Below, piece after piece: positions 59,741 through 64,000 of a stretch of 64,000 nt of DNA. The position numbers and the translations under genes are program-made. How positions within the stretch are numbered: the stretch's first letter is position 1; the number at the start of each line of letters is the position of its first letter. Origin of the DNA: an uncultured Candidatus Actinomarina sp. (GTDB lineage: Bacteria > Actinomycetota > Acidimicrobiia > Actinomarinales > Actinomarinaceae); contig CACAND010000001.1 of NCBI GenBank assembly GCA_902533795.1, positions 174,844 through 238,843 of the forward strand, written 5' to 3'. The notes under the pieces are model-generated. The model made no database searches, had not been told where the DNA came from, and saw nothing but the letters and a program-made list of their open reading frames with translations.

Positions 59741-60820
59741 TTAAAATCCTAAACTTTCAGAATATAAATCGACATTAGTCTCTTGATTCCAATAAGACTT
59801 ATACATATTTGTTTTTCCTAAGTTTAGTACTTTGTTTTTAAATTCACTAAACCCATCGACTAATGAAAAGTCATAATCAAATAAAACTTCTAGCAACTGT
59901 GAAAAACCATCTACTGATCTATTATTTTTGAGCAATAAATCGATAGGCCCATGAAATCTTTCATTTTTAGAGAATTTGAAGAATGGGTTTCTTGCAACCC
60001 TGATTAATTCATCATTTATCTCAGTATTTGAAAATCTATCAATAATAGTATCTTTATAATTTTCAATTTTATTTGTTTCTTCATGACCTAATAAAGAGAT
60101 ACTCTCTAGATAATTCATTGAAATAGTTTCTGTGAATTCCCTTGTCTCACTATTTGTAAAAAGCTCATGAATATATTTTAAATTTTTTGATAAGCCAAAA
60201 TAAGCAAGACATACATGAAAACCGTTTAACATCCATAATTTCTTTTTAAATTCATATTCATAGTTTCCATAAGTCACCACATCTGATTCAATTAAGGGTG
60301 AATTATGATCTTCATCTAAAATTATTGATCCATATTCTTCTACTTTGACATCAAGAAGTTCTGAGTCCTGTATTGGAATAATTTTATCAACAACAGCGTC
60401 TATAAAATATATATTTTTTTCATCTACTTTACATTCTGATTTTGTTGTCGTAGAACATCTGTATTTATTTTCAAATGCTATGAAACTTAGATTATTTCCT
60501 GAATTATTATCTACTAAAGTATTAACTACATCTTTGACATAATTTGGCCCAACAGACGTTGTTACTAGTTTGCACTCCTCTACTAATGTCTTCAAGTTTT
60601 CTGTATCGCTTAAACTGATTCCTTCAATATTTTTAATTGTTTTGGTTTCTTTTTCGGAGTTTATATATCTAATATCATATTTTTTTTCTTTATTTATTTT
60701 ATTTATAAGTTTCTCATCAATATCAACGAAAATGACTCGAAAATTGTTTTCTTGTAATACTGGAGCTATAAATCCTCTTCCTATATTTCCAGCTCCAAAA
60801 TGTAAAGCTAATTTTTCCAT
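59741..60820 (-). CDS. mtlD: Mannitol-1-phosphate 5-dehydrogenase
   Basis: LHFGAGNIGRGFIAPVLQENNFRVIFVDID; IAFENKYR; KKLWMLNGFHVCLAYFG. Confidence 0.94.
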   Translation of the reverse strand: MEKLALHFGAGNIGRGFIAPVLQENNFRVIFVDIDEKLINKINKEKKYDIRYINSEKETKTIKNIEGISLSDTENLKTLVEECKLVTTSVGPNYVKDVVNTLVDNNSGNNLSFIAFENKYRCSTTTKSECKVDEKNIYFIDAVVDKIIPIQDSELLDVKVEEYGSIILDEDHNSPLIESDVVTYGNYEYEFKKKLWMLNGFHVCLAYFGLSKNLKYIHELFTNSETREFTETISMNYLESISLLGHEETNKIENYKDTIIDRFSNTEINDELIRVARNPFFKFSKNERFHGPIDLLLKNNRSVDGFSQLLEVLFDYDFSLVDGFSEFKNKVLNLGKTNMYKSYWNQETNVDLYSESLGF

Positions 60821-60822
60821 AT

Positions 60823-61263
60823 TTATTGGCTTAAAAGATTGTAAATTTCTTCAATTGAGTTGGTTTCCCAAAGTTTTTTTGCGTCTTCTTCTGACTCTAA
60901 AGCATCTCCCAAAGAAGCTAAAACATTCATATGTTCTTCGCTATTCGCAGCAATAGCGATTACTACATATACTTTTTCTCCTAGCCAATCTACTCCCCTT
61001 GGAATTTGCAAAATACTTATCCCCGTTTGCTTTATAAACTTAAAGCCTTCGGACATTCCATGAGGTATTGCAACTCCTGCCCCAGGCAAATAGGTAGTGT
61101 ATGGATGTTTTTCGATTTTTTCCTTCATTGATTCAATATATTCAGGTTCAATATATTGATTATCAACCAATAGCTTGCCAGAAATCTCTAAACATTCATC
61201 GATTGTTTCAATTTTTTGATCAACCAAAATTGCCTCTTTTATGAGTACAGGTTTTGATTTCAT
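60823..61263 (-). CDS. mtlF: PTS mannitol-type EIIA component
   Basis: TYLPGAGVAIPHGMSEG active-site His region. Confidence 0.92.
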   Translation of the reverse strand: MKSKPVLIKEAILVDQKIETIDECLEISGKLLVDNQYIEPEYIESMKEKIEKHPYTTYLPGAGVAIPHGMSEGFKFIKQTGISILQIPRGVDWLGEKVYVVIAIAANSEEHMNVLASLGDALESEEDAKKLWETNSIEEIYNLLSQ

Positions 61264-61580
61264 GAAGAGGTTATTGTATTTCCCTCTGATAAATCTTTTA
61301 TTAACTTGTTTAAAGAAGGATCATTCATAAACATCACATACTGAATTAAGACGGAGTTTTCGGGAGCTGCATTTTTTGCTACCCCTGCTAAACCTTGGTG
61401 AGTAACAACAATATCAGCATCTGCTGGTATTTGAGTTGCTGGTGAGTGAACTATCTCAACATCTATGCCTGCTTTTTTTGCTTTTTTAATTAGACTATTT
61501 TTTACCATTAAACTTGAACCTGCCCCTGCTTCGCAAGCTAAACATATTTTTTTAACATCATCTGCTTCAATTGAACTCAT
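61260..61580 (-). CDS. PTS mannitol-type EIIB component
   Basis: KICLACEAGAGSSLMVKNSLIKKAKKAGIDVEIVHSP with the P-loop Cys. Confidence 0.88.
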   Translation of the reverse strand: MSSIEADDVKKICLACEAGAGSSLMVKNSLIKKAKKAGIDVEIVHSPATQIPADADIVVTHQGLAGVAKNAAPENSVLIQYVMFMNDPSLNKLIKDLSEGNTITSS

Positions 61581-61593
61581 ATATTTCCTTTCA

Positions 61594-61631
61594 AAAAAAA
61601 ATTGACTTGGGAGTTTCCTCCCAAGTCAATT
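61594..61631 (-). terminator. Strong intrinsic terminator between EIIC and EIIB genes
   Basis: Perfect 14-bp stem AATTGACTTGGGAG/CTCCCAAGTCAATT with GAAA loop on the minus strand, followed by a T tract. Confidence 0.9.
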
Positions 61632-61652
61632 ATAACTAATTTTTATTAGTTC

Positions 61653-62720
61653 TTATAAGTCAACTCCTGGAATTGAAGCATCAATTGCGTCTTCTACTCC
61701 AGCATCGGTTTCCTTAATTGGTCGTACTCTAAGTAGCAACGTACCAACAACTGCCGAGGCAATTGCTCCTATTGCGATACCACCTAGTACTGCACCTGTG
61801 CCACCTCTTGGTGTCATCGACAAGAAAGCAAATATACTTCCTGGCGACGCAGGACCTACTAGTCCAGCATCAGTAGCAACGAACCAAAGGTCTGCTGAGA
61901 CTCCACCAGCCCACATAGCAATAATCATAATTGGATGTGCTAATACATATGGGAAATAGATCTCATGAATTCCACCAAAGAAATGGATAATTATCGATCC
62001 TGGTGCGGAAGCTTTCCACATTCCAGAACCAGCAAACCAATATGCAAGTAGCAATCCTAGTCCAGGACCAGGGTTAGCTTCTAGCATGAAATAAATTGAT
62101 TTACCCACTTCAGCTGATTCAGCTGCACCTAATGGTGTCAAAACACCATGGTTAACAGCATTATTTAAGAACAACACTTTGGCGACTTCAATAGGAATAT
62201 CTGCAAGTGGTACTAAACCACTGTCAACAAGACTTGCTGCAGCATTACCTAATCCATCAGAAATTGCTACCAAGATAGGTGAAAGACCTATATTGGTTAC
62301 AACACTTGTTCCAAGTCCTAAGATACCCAAAGAAAAGTTGTCATAAAGCATTTCAAAACCTTCTGGAACACTGTCTTGTAATGCTCCATCAACTTTCTTG
62401 AGTAGCCAAGCTGAACCTGGACCTACTAACATAGCGCCAAAGAATTGGATTGAACCTGTTCCAGTTATTGCGGCAAAAGTAGTAACTGCACCAATTACGC
62501 CACCTCTATGACCATAAACCATTTTTCCACCTGTATAGCCGATTAGGCATGGTAGAAGATAGGTAATCATAGGGCCAACCATTGATGAAAGTTCCTCATT
62601 TGGCAACCAACCTGGTCCAATAAAGAGAGCTGTAATTAGCCCCCAAGCGACGAAGGCACCAATGTTAGGAATAACCATTCCTGACGCAGCACCACCAACG
62701 CGTTGTATGAATTCTTTCAT
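61653..62720 (-). CDS. mtlA: PTS mannitol-type EIIC component
   Basis: VGGAASGMVIPNIGAFVAWGLITALFIGPGWLPNEEL; FGGIHEIYFPYVL. Confidence 0.93.
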   Translation of the reverse strand: MKEFIQRVGGAASGMVIPNIGAFVAWGLITALFIGPGWLPNEELSSMVGPMITYLLPCLIGYTGGKMVYGHRGGVIGAVTTFAAITGTGSIQFFGAMLVGPGSAWLLKKVDGALQDSVPEGFEMLYDNFSLGILGLGTSVVTNIGLSPILVAISDGLGNAAASLVDSGLVPLADIPIEVAKVLFLNNAVNHGVLTPLGAAESAEVGKSIYFMLEANPGPGLGLLLAYWFAGSGMWKASAPGSIIIHFFGGIHEIYFPYVLAHPIMIIAMWAGGVSADLWFVATDAGLVGPASPGSIFAFLSMTPRGGTGAVLGGIAIGAIASAVVGTLLLRVRPIKETDAGVEDAIDASIPGVDL

Positions 62721-62740
62721 ATCTTTTCAATCCCCCTTTA

Positions 62741-62752
62741 GATTGATCAATC
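62741..62752. promoter_or_regulatory. 12-bp perfect palindrome in the EIIC 5' leader
   Basis: GATTGATCAATC, about 20 bp upstream of the EIIC start. Confidence 0.4.
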
Positions 62753-62771
62753 TGTCACTTTTTGTAACAAA

Positions 62772-62796
62772 TATGTGATATTGGTAATATCACATA
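62772..62796. promoter_or_regulatory. Candidate operator upstream of the mannitol PTS operon
   Basis: TATGTGATATT-GGT-AATATCACATA, perfect 11-bp arms with 3-bp spacer. Confidence 0.65.
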
Positions 62797-62931
62797 GTCT
62801 AATTATAAAAAATAAAAGCACACCTTTCACTTGTCTTCAAAGAAATCTTCATATAAATTTGTAACTTTGAGAATTCATGGCAGTCATATAACCCCTATCT
62901 TGCTTATAATTCAATGTAATAGGAGATTTTT

Positions 62932-63525
62932 ATGGACGTAGAGTCAACAATGTTACCGCTAGGTACAAAAATGCCTAAATTTAATCTTTTAGGTATTGAT
63001 GAAGAGATTTATACAAATGAAATGTTTAATGGAAAAGTGGGGTCTCTTGTAATGTTTATTTGTAATCACTGTCCTTTTGTAAAACACGTTAATGATGAGA
63101 TAGTGAAATTATCAAATGAAATAATGGAGAAGAATATTGCCGTTATAGGAATTAATTCAAACGATAGTTCTCAAGAAAAATATGCAGAAGACAGTATTGA
63201 AAAAATGAGAGAATATGCAACTAATCTTGGGTATAACTTTCCTTATGTTGTTGATGAAGATCAATCAGCAGCAAAAAATTTTACCGCTCAATGTACGCCC
63301 GACTTTTTTCTATTTGATAGTGAAAGTGCTCTTGTTTATCGTGGTCAATTAGATGGTTCTCGGCCTGGTAACGATATTCCAACTGACGGAGTAAGTTTAA
63401 GAAGTGCAATTGATGCTTTACTAAATAGTGAAGATCCAGTTTCTGAACAGCTTCCAAGTATGGGTTGTAATATTAAGTGGAAAATCGGAGAAGAACCAGA
63501 TTATTTTTTAAGTCTGAAAAACTAA
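62932..63525 (+). CDS. Thioredoxin-fold (AhpC/TSA-like) redox protein
   Basis: SLVMFICNHCPFVKHV; DEDQSAAKNFTAQCTPDFFLFD. Confidence 0.85.
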   Translation: MDVESTMLPLGTKMPKFNLLGIDEEIYTNEMFNGKVGSLVMFICNHCPFVKHVNDEIVKLSNEIMEKNIAVIGINSNDSSQEKYAEDSIEKMREYATNLGYNFPYVVDEDQSAAKNFTAQCTPDFFLFDSESALVYRGQLDGSRPGNDIPTDGVSLRSAIDALLNSEDPVSEQLPSMGCNIKWKIGEEPDYFLSLKN

Positions 63526-63989
63526 TTTATATCTTGGATTTGAACAAAAAGTCTTCTAGAGCGAGCACAATCTAACTCTACAAAAAATAATCTTTGCCAC
63601 CTGCCAAGAATAATTTCTGAATCTACAACTGGCAATGTTACGGATGTAGATCCTATGATTGAGCCTCTTACATGTGATCTTCCATTAACATTTTCATCCT
63701 CTTGCATATTTTCTGTTCTAAGATCCCAATCATCATGTTCAAAGTACTCATCAGATGGTACAAGTTCTTCTAATTTTCTTTTGAAGTCATTAATGTAACC
63801 CGTTTCTGATTCGTTGATAATTATTGCTGTTGTTGTGTGTGGAGTTGAGATCGTAACTGAACCATGAGCAACACTTGAATTGGATACTAAAAGTTGAATT
63901 TTTTCTGTGAAGTCACAGAATTGATTTGTGTCTTGTGTATCAAAATGTAATGCGTATGTAGCAGATTTGTTAGATGTTGATTTGTACAA
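63522..63989 (-). CDS. YjbQ/UPF0047 family protein
   Basis: GSVTISTPHTTTAIIINESE; SHVRGSIIGSTSVTLPVVDSEIILGRWQRLFFVELD. Confidence 0.9.
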   Translation of the reverse strand: MYKSTSNKSATYALHFDTQDTNQFCDFTEKIQLLVSNSSVAHGSVTISTPHTTTAIIINESETGYINDFKRKLEELVPSDEYFEHDDWDLRTENMQEDENVNGRSHVRGSIIGSTSVTLPVVDSEIILGRWQRLFFVELDCARSRRLFVQIQDIN

Positions 63990-64000
63990 ATCTACTAATT

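Noticed and set aside
60570-60956. Plus-strand ORF 128 aa
   Set aside because: Antisense to mtlD and EIIA genes.
62932-63525. Selenoprotein candidate (thioredoxin-fold protein) because selAB is present
   Set aside because: The active-site positions read C-N-H-C with normal Cys codons and no in-frame UGA.
1-64000. CRISPR array, integrase, transposase, toxin-antitoxin or restriction system
   Set aside because: No regularly spaced repeats and no proteins with such motifs were found in the ORF track.

Overview
This 64 kb AT-rich window looks like a streamlined actinobacterial chromosome. A WhiB protein, a type II glutamine synthetase next to a GlnR-like orphan regulator, and very tight or overlapping gene spacing support that. 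About 1-47.5 kb is a large surface-glycan region with many GT2/GT4/GT8-like glycosyltransferases, NDP-sugar enzymes (rfbF/rfbG, gmd/fcl, nucleotide-sugar dehydrogenase), two Wzy/WaaL-like proteins, an AsnB and a WecG/TagA. It is interrupted on the right by tRNA-Phe, -Asp, -Lys and -Arg genes, all on the minus strand. About 47.5-64 kb is mostly housekeeping: argS, Nfu N-domain, glnII, IscA-like, selA-selB, whiB, NfeD, CNNM/CorC and a mannitol PTS operon. Main unusual signals: (1) a shared two-cysteine extracytoplasmic module (C...P[ED]xxx[IL][KQ]C[IVF]G...[IV]G[TS][NS]-TM) at the N-terminus of three otherwise different polytopic glycan-region membrane proteins, with a likely solo copy next to one of them; (2) two degenerate tRNA-Phe 3'-half fossils at 36.33 and 38.76 kb, in direct orientation with the intact tRNA-Phe at 40.34 kb, which share non-tRNA flank with each other and bracket two small cargo blocks, consistent with tandem tRNA-targeted integrations without a visible integrase; (3) a glycosyltransferase CDS whose last ~11 codons are antisense to tRNA-Arg; (4) a strong GAAA-loop terminator inside the mannitol PTS operon and two palindromes upstream of it. 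No CRISPR array, integrase, transposase or rRNA was seen. All family calls come from motif recognition without database searches.
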